Shown here piece by piece: positions 40,958-49,500 of a stretch of 64,000 bases of DNA. The notes below the pieces were generated by a model. It searched no databases. It had not been told where the DNA came from and saw only the letters and a program-made list of their open reading frames with translations. Position 1 is the first letter of the stretch; each line of letters begins with the position of its first letter. The stretch spans positions 124,001 to 188,000 of the forward strand of contig NZ_JACEHH010000008.1 in NCBI RefSeq assembly GCF_014154935.1, written 5' to 3'. The translations under genes and the position numbers were made by a program. This DNA is from Stieleria mannarensis (GTDB taxonomy: Bacteria > Planctomycetota > Planctomycetia > Pirellulales > Pirellulaceae).

Positions 40958-41869
40958 GTGTTATCACATGATCAATTCATCCGACAGTTTACCGATGGGC
41001 TCAAACGCGACTATCGCCGCCATAATGCGTGGTACGCGAGGTTTGTCGAAGATTGGACGCAAGAGGACATTCTGACCAAATTGATCAACGCCGCGTACAA
41101 GCTGTACACCGCGACGGCCACCAACGCTCTCCAGTTGACCTTGCTGGGCGGCACCGAGATCCGCACCGAATCACCGCTGGTCCGCGCGTTCGGCGTCACC
41201 GCCGCCAACGGCATCCAGGACGAAGCGACGCGAAAGATCGTTCGGGCTGAATTCCTTCGTCGTGATTTTGAGGCCAAATCGAACTATTTGAAGAATCCCC
41301 ACTGCACGAATCGACCGCAAAAGCCTCGTCGTGTCACGAAGATCGGTAGCATCCTGAGCGAGAAGTGCTGGAGCCCGATTCTGAACGACACACTGATTAT
41401 CGGTGCCACGACGGCCGGTCAGCATTTTAAACTCGCGCTCACCGAAGAGGAGCGAGACGACTGGGAAAGGACCCACGGAATGAAAGTGAACCGGGTCGCG
41501 GTGCTCAGGTCCAATTTCGACAAGAACGAATGCAAGGATGCGTGGAAGGAGTTCTTTCGAGCAAACGTCCACATGTTCTTTGATGACGAAAAACGAAACC
41601 CGCGCGTTTTCGCCCGAGAGCTGATCGGTCTGTGCGCCTTCGGTTACCAGCCGGAATTCACCTGGCATCAACTCGGATTCAGCCGCTCGAAAGCCGGAAA
41701 AAGCATCACGCCGACGTTTCGGAAGTACCTTGACGCTCTGGTGGACGTCAATTTTCAAAGAAACGACCGGCAGGTGATTCTGGAAAAGTTGGGCGAGTTT
41801 CTGTTCAACGATCGACGGGCGTTGTTTTACGCCCCTCGCATGGTGGCGGCCCGCGATTTGGTGGGGTGA
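40958..41869 (+). CDS. Unrecognised 303-aa protein
   Basis: 303 aa from GTG 40958 (AGGAAC about nine bases upstream). No signal peptide or membrane helix. Seen: HDQFIRQFTDGLKRDYRRHN and WTQEDILTKLINAAYKLYTA at the N-terminus, ESPLVRAFGVTAANGIQDE, a Lys/Arg-rich centre (RPQKPRRVTKIG), EERDDWERTHGMKVNRVAVL, and a C-terminal TFRKYLDALVDVNFQRNDRQVILEKL. I recognise no family. The GC content and codon use look lower than in neighbouring genes, and it is flanked by repeats, so recent acquisition is possible. Divergent from the sigma/kinase operon. Confidence 0.7.
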   Translation: MLSHDQFIRQFTDGLKRDYRRHNAWYARFVEDWTQEDILTKLINAAYKLYTATATNALQLTLLGGTEIRTESPLVRAFGVTAANGIQDEATRKIVRAEFLRRDFEAKSNYLKNPHCTNRPQKPRRVTKIGSILSEKCWSPILNDTLIIGATTAGQHFKLALTEEERDDWERTHGMKVNRVAVLRSNFDKNECKDAWKEFFRANVHMFFDDEKRNPRVFARELIGLCAFGYQPEFTWHQLGFSRSKAGKSITPTFRKYLDALVDVNFQRNDRQVILEKLGEFLFNDRRALFYAPRMVAARDLVG

Positions 41870-41901
41870 CATGCAGCTGAAATCCGGTCCCAAATGAAAA
41901 A

Positions 41902-41931
41902 ACCACGGATGGCAAGGCGTACCCACGGATG
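41902..41931 (+). repeat. Dispersed element C, copy 6
   Basis: ACCACGGATGGCAAGGCGTA then CCCACGGAT, between the unknown gene and the sulfatase. Confidence 0.8.
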
Positions 41932-42047
41932 TCATCGAGACGGCGGCGGAGGGTTATACTCTGCTGGTGGATCGGCCGTTCAATGGGGGTAGCCGCCAGA
42001 ATGGGAAGTGTCTCCGGACAAAACATACTTGAATGAAATTCGAATCC

Positions 42048-43523
42048 ATGAACCGTCTTGTTTGTCTGCTTTGCTGCGTCATGGTTGTTCTCGGTGTTGT
42101 GTCGTCCGATCGCGGTGCGGTTGCCGATGATCGACCGAACATTATCCTGCTTTTGGCCGACGATCTGGGCTATGGGGATCTGTCCTGCTTTGGGTCTCCC
42201 GCGGTCAAGACGCCGTATCTGGACGGACTCGCCGAGCAAGGGATGAAGTTCACCCGGTTCTATGCCGGTTCGGCCGTCTGCTCGCCCACGCGAGCTTCGG
42301 TGTTGACCGGTCGCTATCCGCTGCGGTTCGGGATCACCAAACATTTCAATGACGTCAATCGATGGCTGCCCGAGGCGGCGACGACTGTCGCCGAACTGTT
42401 ACGCGGTGCCGGCTACAACACCGCCCATGTCGGCAAGTGGCATCTGGGCGGATTGCACGTGAATGACCACGGGAAACGGTTGAATGATCAGCCGGGACCG
42501 CGTCAGCACGGGTTCGATTTCTATCAGACTCAGATCGAACAACAGCCCGTGCGCGGACGCATGGGCCGCGAGCGAACGCTCTTCCGCAAAGGTGGAACCG
42601 TGTTGCTGCGCAACGACCAACGCGTCGGCGAAGATGACCCGTACTTCTCGAAACACCTGACCGACGCCAACGGGGACTTCGCGATCGAGATGATCGAGTC
42701 GTTCGCTGCCGAGGAGCAGCCGTTCTTCATCAACCTGTGGTGGTTGGTGCCCCACAAGCCCTATGAACCGGCGCCGGAACCGCACTGGTCCGGCACCGCG
42801 GCCAAGCAGATCAGTGATGACCAGCATCGCTTCCGTTCGATGGTCCAACACATGGACGCCAAGGTCGGGCAGATTCTCAAAAAGCTTGACGAACTTGGCA
42901 TCGCCGAGAACACGCTGGTCTTGTTCACCAGCGACAACGGAGCGGCCTATGAAGGTTTCATCGGCGAGTTGAAAGGCGGCAAAACAGACTTGCACGAGGG
43001 CGGAATCCGCGTGCCGATGGTCGTCCGCTGGCCCGCGGCGATTCCGGCCGGCAAGACCACCGATGCGTTCGGACACACGAACGATTTGCTGCCGACCTTC
43101 TGCGCGGCGGCCGGCGTCGAACTGCCGGATGACTTGTCGATCGACGGACTCAGCTTGTTGGATCACGTCAAGGGTGGTCGTCCGCCGAGCGCGGAGGAAC
43201 GCGGCACGGTGTTCTGGCAAATGGATTTGTATCGCGGACTTCAACGGCATTACCCGAAACCGAAACCGTATGCGACCGAAGTTGCGAAGCGGGGCAAGTG
43301 GAAATTGCTCGCGCTTCGCGGAAAGCCGGTGGAGTTGTTCGACGTCGAAGCGGATCCCTATGAGCGGCTCAATGTCCTGGACGAGCATCCGGATTTGGTC
43401 GCGTCGTTGACGGTGGAGTTGGACGAATGGTTGAATGCGCCGCGGACGAGCGATTCATCGGGGACGACCTCCCGTCCGGACCGTCGTCGGTGGGACAGCG
43501 CCCGCGAGTCGCCTGACGGCTAG
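42048..43523 (+). CDS. Exported arylsulfatase (formylglycine type)
   Basis: 491 aa from ATG 42048; 42033 adds five residues. Signal peptide NRLVCLLCCVMVVLGVVSS. Sulfatase start RPNIILLLADDLGYGDLSC with the metal Asp pair, modification site CSPTR (SAVCSPTRASVLTGRYPLRFGI, Cys becomes formylglycine), GKWHLGGL, WWLVPHKPYEP and LVLFTSDNGAAYEG with Asp-Asn ligands. It removes sulfate esters from carbohydrates in the periplasm. It needs an anaerobic-type or FGE maturase encoded elsewhere. It is 29 bp upstream of a fuconate dehydratase-like gene, suggesting action on sulfated fucose polymers. Confidence 0.92.
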   Translation: MNRLVCLLCCVMVVLGVVSSDRGAVADDRPNIILLLADDLGYGDLSCFGSPAVKTPYLDGLAEQGMKFTRFYAGSAVCSPTRASVLTGRYPLRFGITKHFNDVNRWLPEAATTVAELLRGAGYNTAHVGKWHLGGLHVNDHGKRLNDQPGPRQHGFDFYQTQIEQQPVRGRMGRERTLFRKGGTVLLRNDQRVGEDDPYFSKHLTDANGDFAIEMIESFAAEEQPFFINLWWLVPHKPYEPAPEPHWSGTAAKQISDDQHRFRSMVQHMDAKVGQILKKLDELGIAENTLVLFTSDNGAAYEGFIGELKGGKTDLHEGGIRVPMVVRWPAAIPAGKTTDAFGHTNDLLPTFCAAAGVELPDDLSIDGLSLLDHVKGGRPPSAEERGTVFWQMDLYRGLQRHYPKPKPYATEVAKRGKWKLLALRGKPVELFDVEADPYERLNVLDEHPDLVASLTVELDEWLNAPRTSDSSGTTSRPDRRRWDSARESPDG

Positions 43524-43552
43524 ACACCAACTTGTTACTTTTAAATGACTCT

Positions 43553-44893
43553 ATGAATCATCCCTCGATCACCATCACGTCGGCCGAAGTCATCGATCTT
43601 CGGGTTCCGACGTCGGACCAAATGCTCGGTTCGGACCCGTTTCACAAGGCGCCGGATTACTCCTCGGCCGTGCTGCATTTAGAAACCGACGCGGGGCTGC
43701 GGGGCGTGTCGGTCGTGTTCACCGTCGGCGCGGGTACGGATTGGATTTGCTACGGCATCCGAGACCTGTGCCGGCTGATCGTCGGCACCAGCTTGGACGA
43801 TTTTTCATCCGCTCCGATCAAGCTGTATCGGCGGCTGATCGATCACCATCAACTGCGTTGGTTGCACGACGGCGTGTTTCGGATGGCCGCCGGCGCGGTG
43901 CTCAACGCGATGTGGGACTTGTGGGCCAAGTCGCTCGACAAACCGCTTTGGAAATTGCTGGTCGATCTGGAACCGGAGTTCGTCGCCGATTGCATCGATT
44001 GGCGCAACATCGGTGATGCGCTGACGCGCGACGAAGCGCTCGCGCTGCTGCAAAAGACGCGGCCCCACGTGACGGGGCGCGAGGCGGAGATGGCCGAGCG
44101 GGGACCCCGAGCCTATTGCACCGCCGGCTGGCTGGGGCTGAGCGATGACGAAATCCTGGCGACGATCCAGAAGCTTCAGGATCAGGGATTCGATGCGTTC
44201 AAGCTGAAGGTCGGACGCGATTCCGATCAAGACATTCGCCGGATCGGATTCATGCGCGATGCCATCGGTCCGGCGTCTGATTTGATGGTCGATGCGAATC
44301 AGTACTGGGGATTGGACCAGGCTAAGCGTCACATCGAGCGGTATCGGCCGTTCGATTTGAAGTGGATCGAAGAGCCGATCGCCCGCGACGATGTGCTCGG
44401 TTACGTCGAATTGGCCGAAACCTTCGCCGACGCCTCGTTTGATTTGGCCTGCGGCGAACAGGCGGCTTCACCAGTGATTTTCAAACAATTGCTCAAAAGC
44501 GGGGCGATCGGGTACTGCCAGATCGACGCGGTGCGCGTGGCCGGCGTGAACGACGTGATGGCGATCCTCCTGATGGCGGCCAAGTTCAACGTGCCGGTTT
44601 GTCCCCACGGCGGCGGCATCGCGCTGTGCAACATGATCCAGCATTACGGCATGTGGGATCAGATCGCGGTGTCGGGCCACTGTCAGACGCAATTGGTCGA
44701 GTACATCGATTTCCTGCAAGACGCGGTCGAGCAACCGGTGCGAGTCCGCGACGGATGCTACGTGACGCCCACGGCACCGGGCTGGGGATTGGAGTTTCGA
44801 TCCGCGTTCATCGAGCAACACCGGTTCCCGGACGGGGAGGTCTGGAAGAATCGCAGTGCGGCGAAGAAAGGCGTGGCGTTTGAGATGGATTGA
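43553..44893 (+). CDS. fucD: L-fuconate dehydratase (enolase superfamily)
   Basis: 446 aa from ATG 43553, length typical of FucD/ENOSF1. It dehydrates L-fuconate to 2-keto-3-deoxy-L-fuconate. N-terminal cap: TITSAEVIDLRVPTSDQMLGSDPFHKAPDYS. Barrel: FDAFKLKVGRDSDQD (KxK acid/base Lys pair), LMVDANQYW (Asp ligand), DLKWIEEPI (Glu ligand), DLACGEQ (Glu ligand), VCPHGGGIALCNMIQHY (catalytic His). These are the mandelate-racemase-type residues of the fuconate subgroup, and DPFHKAPDYS and CPHGGG are typical of it. Downstream of a sulfatase: together they fit catabolism of fucoidan, common in marine planctomycetes. The rest of the fucose pathway is not in the window. Confidence 0.9.
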   Translation: MNHPSITITSAEVIDLRVPTSDQMLGSDPFHKAPDYSSAVLHLETDAGLRGVSVVFTVGAGTDWICYGIRDLCRLIVGTSLDDFSSAPIKLYRRLIDHHQLRWLHDGVFRMAAGAVLNAMWDLWAKSLDKPLWKLLVDLEPEFVADCIDWRNIGDALTRDEALALLQKTRPHVTGREAEMAERGPRAYCTAGWLGLSDDEILATIQKLQDQGFDAFKLKVGRDSDQDIRRIGFMRDAIGPASDLMVDANQYWGLDQAKRHIERYRPFDLKWIEEPIARDDVLGYVELAETFADASFDLACGEQAASPVIFKQLLKSGAIGYCQIDAVRVAGVNDVMAILLMAAKFNVPVCPHGGGIALCNMIQHYGMWDQIAVSGHCQTQLVEYIDFLQDAVEQPVRVRDGCYVTPTAPGWGLEFRSAFIEQHRFPDGEVWKNRSAAKKGVAFEMD

Positions 44894-45155
44894 ATGGTGG
44901 GATGAACGGTCGGGGAGGATGACAGAAAAATGGGGGGCAGAAAAATGTGGCCTGGGGCTTGATAGAAATGCCCACGGATGGCAGCGCGAACCCGCGGATG
45001 TCATTCGGATCGGTGGGCATGAATAACCACTCGCATCGTGAGTTTTCCTGGGGCGGCGCCGCCTCGCTACGCTTGGGCGGCGGCTTGCCCCAGGCTACGG
45101 ATTTGTATGCCCTTCAGGCAACAAGATTTGTGTCGCCGTTGACGTCGCCGTCCGC
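44894..45155. repeat. Intergenic repeats: element C copy 7 (44971) and element F copy 2 (45041)
   Basis: CCCACGGATGGCAGCGCGAA then CCCGCGGATG at 44971-45000. Then CCTGGGGCGGCGCCGCC... GCCCCAGGCTACGGATTTGT and ATGCCCTTCAGGCA at 45048-45121, matching the element at 1322-1500 in its 3' part. Confidence 0.75.
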
Positions 45156-46124
45156 TTAGACCTCGACCGGAGTAACACCGGCGTGTTGGTCGGCGTTGAT
45201 GCGGGTGACCAACTCTTGCAGAACCTGCTCGGCCTGGTCGTGCGAGACCTGGCAGGTGCCGGCCGCTTCGTGTCCGCCGCCGCCATATTGATAACACAGC
45301 TCGCCGACATCGGTGCGGCAGGATCGATCCAGGATCGATTTGCCGATCGTGAACACCGTGTTCTGCTTTTGCTTGCCCCACAACACGTGGATCGAAATGT
45401 TGCACTGTGGAAAGACCGAATAGATCACGAACCGGTTGGTTGCATAGATCGTTTCTTCCTCGCGCAAATCCAACACGACCAGGTTGTCGTGAACGGTGCC
45501 ACACCGTTTCAGTTGGTCCTGGGCCAGCTCACGATGCAGCTGGTACATTTCAACACGCTCGCGGACGTCCGGCAACAGCAGGATGTCTTCGATATCCAGA
45601 TCGCGGCAGCAATCGATCAGATCCATCATCAATTGGTAGTTGGAAACGCGGAAGCTGCGGAAGCGTCCCAATCCGGTCCGGGCGTCCATCAGGAAGGAGA
45701 GCAGCGCCCAACCTTGAGGATTTAGTATCTCGTCGGCGGCGAATTTTGCTGCGTCGGCTTTGTCCACCGCCTCCATCATCGCCTGGCTGATTTTCGGGAA
45801 CCGTTCACGTCCGCCGAAGTGGTCGTACACGACGCGTGCGGCAGAGTCGGCGCTGGTCGACAGCACATAGTTTTCGGCTTGTTCGCCTTCGTTACGAATC
45901 TCTTCGCTGCTGTGGTGATCGAAGCACAGGTGACAGCCTGGGACGTAGGGCAGGTTGGTCAGGATATCGTTCTCGGTCACCTCGATCTCGCCGTCCTGCA
46001 TGTCCTTGGGATGGACAAATTTGATCTCGCCGAGGATGTCCAACTCTTTCAGCAGCAACGCGCAGACGAGTCCGTCAAAGTCACTTCGGGTCAGCAAGCG
46101 GTATCGTTGTTGTGTGTTGGTCAT
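45156..46124 (-). CDS. DHH/DHHA1 phosphoesterase
   Basis: 322 aa. DHH family: LTRSDFDGLVCALLLKEL (first Asp ligands), YVPGCHLCFDHHSSEE (the DHH motif), SADSAARVVYDHF with EAVDKADAAKF, and the DHHA1 C-terminal SILDRSCRTDVGELCYQYGGGGHEAAGTCQV (GGGGH). The group includes NrnA-type nanoRNA/pAp phosphatases and exopolyphosphatases. Complete motifs suggest an active Mn2+-dependent hydrolase in the cytoplasm. The substrate cannot be told from sequence. The C-terminal TPVEV tail is unremarkable. Confidence 0.85.
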   Translation of the reverse strand: MTNTQQRYRLLTRSDFDGLVCALLLKELDILGEIKFVHPKDMQDGEIEVTENDILTNLPYVPGCHLCFDHHSSEEIRNEGEQAENYVLSTSADSAARVVYDHFGGRERFPKISQAMMEAVDKADAAKFAADEILNPQGWALLSFLMDARTGLGRFRSFRVSNYQLMMDLIDCCRDLDIEDILLLPDVRERVEMYQLHRELAQDQLKRCGTVHDNLVVLDLREEETIYATNRFVIYSVFPQCNISIHVLWGKQKQNTVFTIGKSILDRSCRTDVGELCYQYGGGGHEAAGTCQVSHDQAEQVLQELVTRINADQHAGVTPVEV

Positions 46125-46362
46125 GTGCCCACATTCGATAGGTTTTGATGAAAGAATGCCCGCTGCGTGACAGTCTTCGCACCTCGACAGGTGCCACAGC
46201 GACGGGGAAGTTTAGGCCGCGAAATGGCCCCAAAACCGTGAAAAGCGAACGTGAAGCGAACGAAGCAATTGTCGGGTTTATCGCGGAGGGTAAACCCCAA
46301 TGCCGCGAAGTACGCTGGCCCTTCCGCGCCGTCGCCCGTGGGGCTCAGCGCGACGACCTAGA

Positions 46363-46585
46363 AAGGACGTCGTACACCCTTCTACCGAGTACCTTTTACT
46401 CAATCTAAAGATAGGGATGGTCGCGATTTGCCTCTGCCTTAAGCTCGACAGTCTCTTAGGACCGTCGAAAGAATAAATGGCGGGGATTGATTGTGGGATA
46501 GGCTTCCAGCCTGTCGTTTTCGCCATGACAGGCTGGAAGCCTATCCCACATATTTTTCCGACGGTCCCTTCGCCCGACGTTCGCG
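46363..46585. repeat. Intergenic region with palindrome E
   Basis: A perfect inverted repeat: TGTGGGATAGGCTTCCAGCC/TGTC (46492-46515), 11-bp spacer, and its exact complement (46527-46550); 24-bp arms, followed by TATTTTT. It may terminate the + or - transcript here. Upstream, AAAGGACGTCGTAC (46363-46376) matches, inverted, the core at 6343. The 46125-46586 gap otherwise has no gene I support. Confidence 0.8.
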
Positions 46586-46586
46586 T

Positions 46587-49500
46587 TCATCGTGGACGAC
46601 GGGTCAACTCGGCGACGCGGCGGATCAGCCCGGCGGCATCGACGGGTTTGGCCATGAACTCGGTGCACCCGGCCGACAGGGCGTCGTTGATTTCATCGTT
46701 GGTTGCTCCGGCGGTCAGTGCGATCACCGGCACGGTGAAGCCCTCGTCGCGAATCTGTTGCGTCGCTTCGCGGCCGTCCAGTTCGGGCATCTGCATGTCC
46801 ATCAGCACACATCCGAAGGGATTGTCGTCGGCTTCAGCGTCACGGATCGCTTGAACTGCTTCGGCGCCGTTGACGACTTCGACGACGTCCGCGCCGGCAC
46901 GCGACAGGAACCGAGTGGTGACCAACCGCACGTCGCGGGAATCGTCGGCGACCAACACGCGGGCGTTGATTTGTTGCAATTGGTCTACGGCGGCACGGCG
47001 CGGCTTCAAATCGTCCGACCTCGCTTCGATCCGCTCGGCCGACGCCTCGACCGGCAATTGCAACACAAACTCGCTGCCTTCGCCTTCGACGCTGGTCGCG
47101 GTGATGTCGCCGCCCAACAGGTTCGCCAGCCGTTTGCTGATCACCAACCCCAGCCCTGTCCCTTCGACGCCGACCCGCTTGCGATCGTGGACTTGGCTGA
47201 AGGTTTGGAACAGCCGATGCAAGTTGGCTTTGGAGATTCCGATCCCGGTGTCGATGACGCGAAACTGGATCACGTTTTCATCGGCGTCATCGACCGTCAC
47301 GACGACCCGCACGCTGCCTTCGGGGGTGAACTTCAACGCATTGCCGATCAAATTGACCAAGATCTGTTCGACCCGCGATCGATCACTGCGCAGGCTACTG
47401 GGGATCGGACCCTGGAATTCGATTGTCAGCGGCACGCCGGACGATTCGCTGCGGTGACGCATCAGTTCGTTGATGTCGGCCAGCATGGGCAGCAGTTTGA
47501 ACCGCGATCGACGGACTTCCAACTTGCCGGCTTCGACTTTGGAAAGGTCCAGGATGTCGTTGATGATCCGCAGCAAGAACCGGCCGTTGCGGATCACGGT
47601 TTCCAGGTTGTCCGGATCGATCTCGTTGCCTTCGCGGATGTCTCGCAGCGTCAGATCGGCGAAACCCAAAATGGCGGACATCGGCGAGCGGATTTCGTGA
47701 CTCATGTTGGTCAAGAATTGGCTCTTCGCCTGACTGGCTTCTTCGGCCGCGATGCGTGCGGCTTCCAAATAGGCTTCGGTCTCTTTCCGCCCGGTCACGT
47801 CGGTCATGTAGATCGCCGCGCCGTTGTCGACCGGAAACACGCGGGCGTCGTACCAACGGTTCAATCGCGGCGAGTAATATTCGGTCGTTTCCGCCGTTTG
47901 AGATTGCCGGACGCGATCGACCGCCGCCAACAAGGGCGGTTCGGCGTGGTTGCCGAACAAGTCGTGGACGGTGCGATCGACCAGACCAGATTCCTGGTCG
48001 GAAAAGTTCTGTGCCGCTTGATTGGCGACCTGGATCACACCATGTTCGTCGAAGCTGATGAACGGGTCTTGGCTTTTTGCGATCACCTCGGTGATGATCG
48101 CCCGCGATGCAGCCAGCTTTTGTTCGGTCAGCTTGCGTTCGGTGATGTCTTCGATCAACGAGATACAACACTCGGCCGTGTCGTCGACGTCCCGGCGAAT
48201 CGACGTGGTCAGGTTGGCCCAAACGAGATGCCCATCCTTGTGGATGTATCGTTTCTCCATCGAGTAGCCGGGAATTTCGCCCCGCTTCATTTGCATGAAC
48301 AACAGCAAGTCTGAGTCCAAGTCATCGGGATGCGTCAGATCTTGGAAGGACAGCGATTGCAGTTCCTCGCGACTGTAGCCGAGGATCTGTGCCAGCTTTT
48401 CGTTGGCCCTCACCCACTGGCCTTCCAGCCCGACGTGGGCGATCCCGATGGCGGCGTTTTCGAACGTGCTGCGGTATTCCAACTCGCTGCGTTTGAGCGA
48501 CAGGTTGGCTTGGACGACATCGGTGACGTCGCTTTGCACACCGACGTAGTGGGTCAATCGGTCCTGGGCGTCAAAGATCGGCGTGATCACCAGTTCGTTG
48601 TAAAACTGGGCGTTGTCGCGGCGATAATTCAACAGCGTGACGCGGCAACTTTCCTGGTTCTTGATCGCGTCGCGGATCCGTTGAACGTCAGCCGGATCGG
48701 TTTCGGGGCCTTGCAGAAACCTGCAATTGCGGCCCTTGACGTCTTCGGGGGCAAATCCGGTCAGCTGTTGAAAGCCTTGGTTGGCGTACACGATCGGCAT
48801 GTCGTCCTTCTGTGCGTCGACGATCAGGATGCCGTTGCTGGCCGCGTCGATGGCGCGGGTCCGCAGACGCAATTGTTGTTCGGCCCTGCGCATGCTGGTG
48901 ATGTCATACAGCGTGATCGCGGCCGACGAAACACGTTCGAACTCATCCAGAACCGGCGTGACGCGGATCAGCAGCGTGCGTTGTTTGTCCAGGATTTCCG
49001 TCACGATCTCTTTCGCGGCGACTTCGCCCTTGCGGACCAGTTGACGCACCAGCGTTTCGCAGACCTCACAGATCGCCTGGGGCAGGACATCGCACAATTC
49101 GACGTTTCGTGACACGTCCAACTCATGGCCGAACAAGCGTGTCGCGCCGCGATTCCAACTGGTGACCCGCAAGTCGAGTTCGACGCCGATGATCGCATCG
49201 GTGCTGTCCTGGACGATCGACGTCAGTTTACGAAGCTTGTCGGAGGTTTCTTTGACGCTGCGCAGATTCGTCATCGTTAAAACGACCCCGTCGCGCTGGC
49301 GGTAGGGCGCGACCCGCAACAAAATCGGGTCCTCGCGGCGATCCGCGGTCTCAAGTTCAACGGGTTCGTGGTCGCGATGAACCTGACCGACCAAATCCAC
49401 CAGATCGACGCCTTCGAGTGCGTGGGCATAATCGACCAACCGTTCGCCTTCGGCGTTCTTGCGGCGGATCAGCAACATGTCGGCCGCCGCCGGGGTGACG

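Noticed and set aside
46491-48314. 607-aa + strand ORF opposite the hybrid kinase
   Set aside because: Antisense shadow; the kinase frame carries all motifs.
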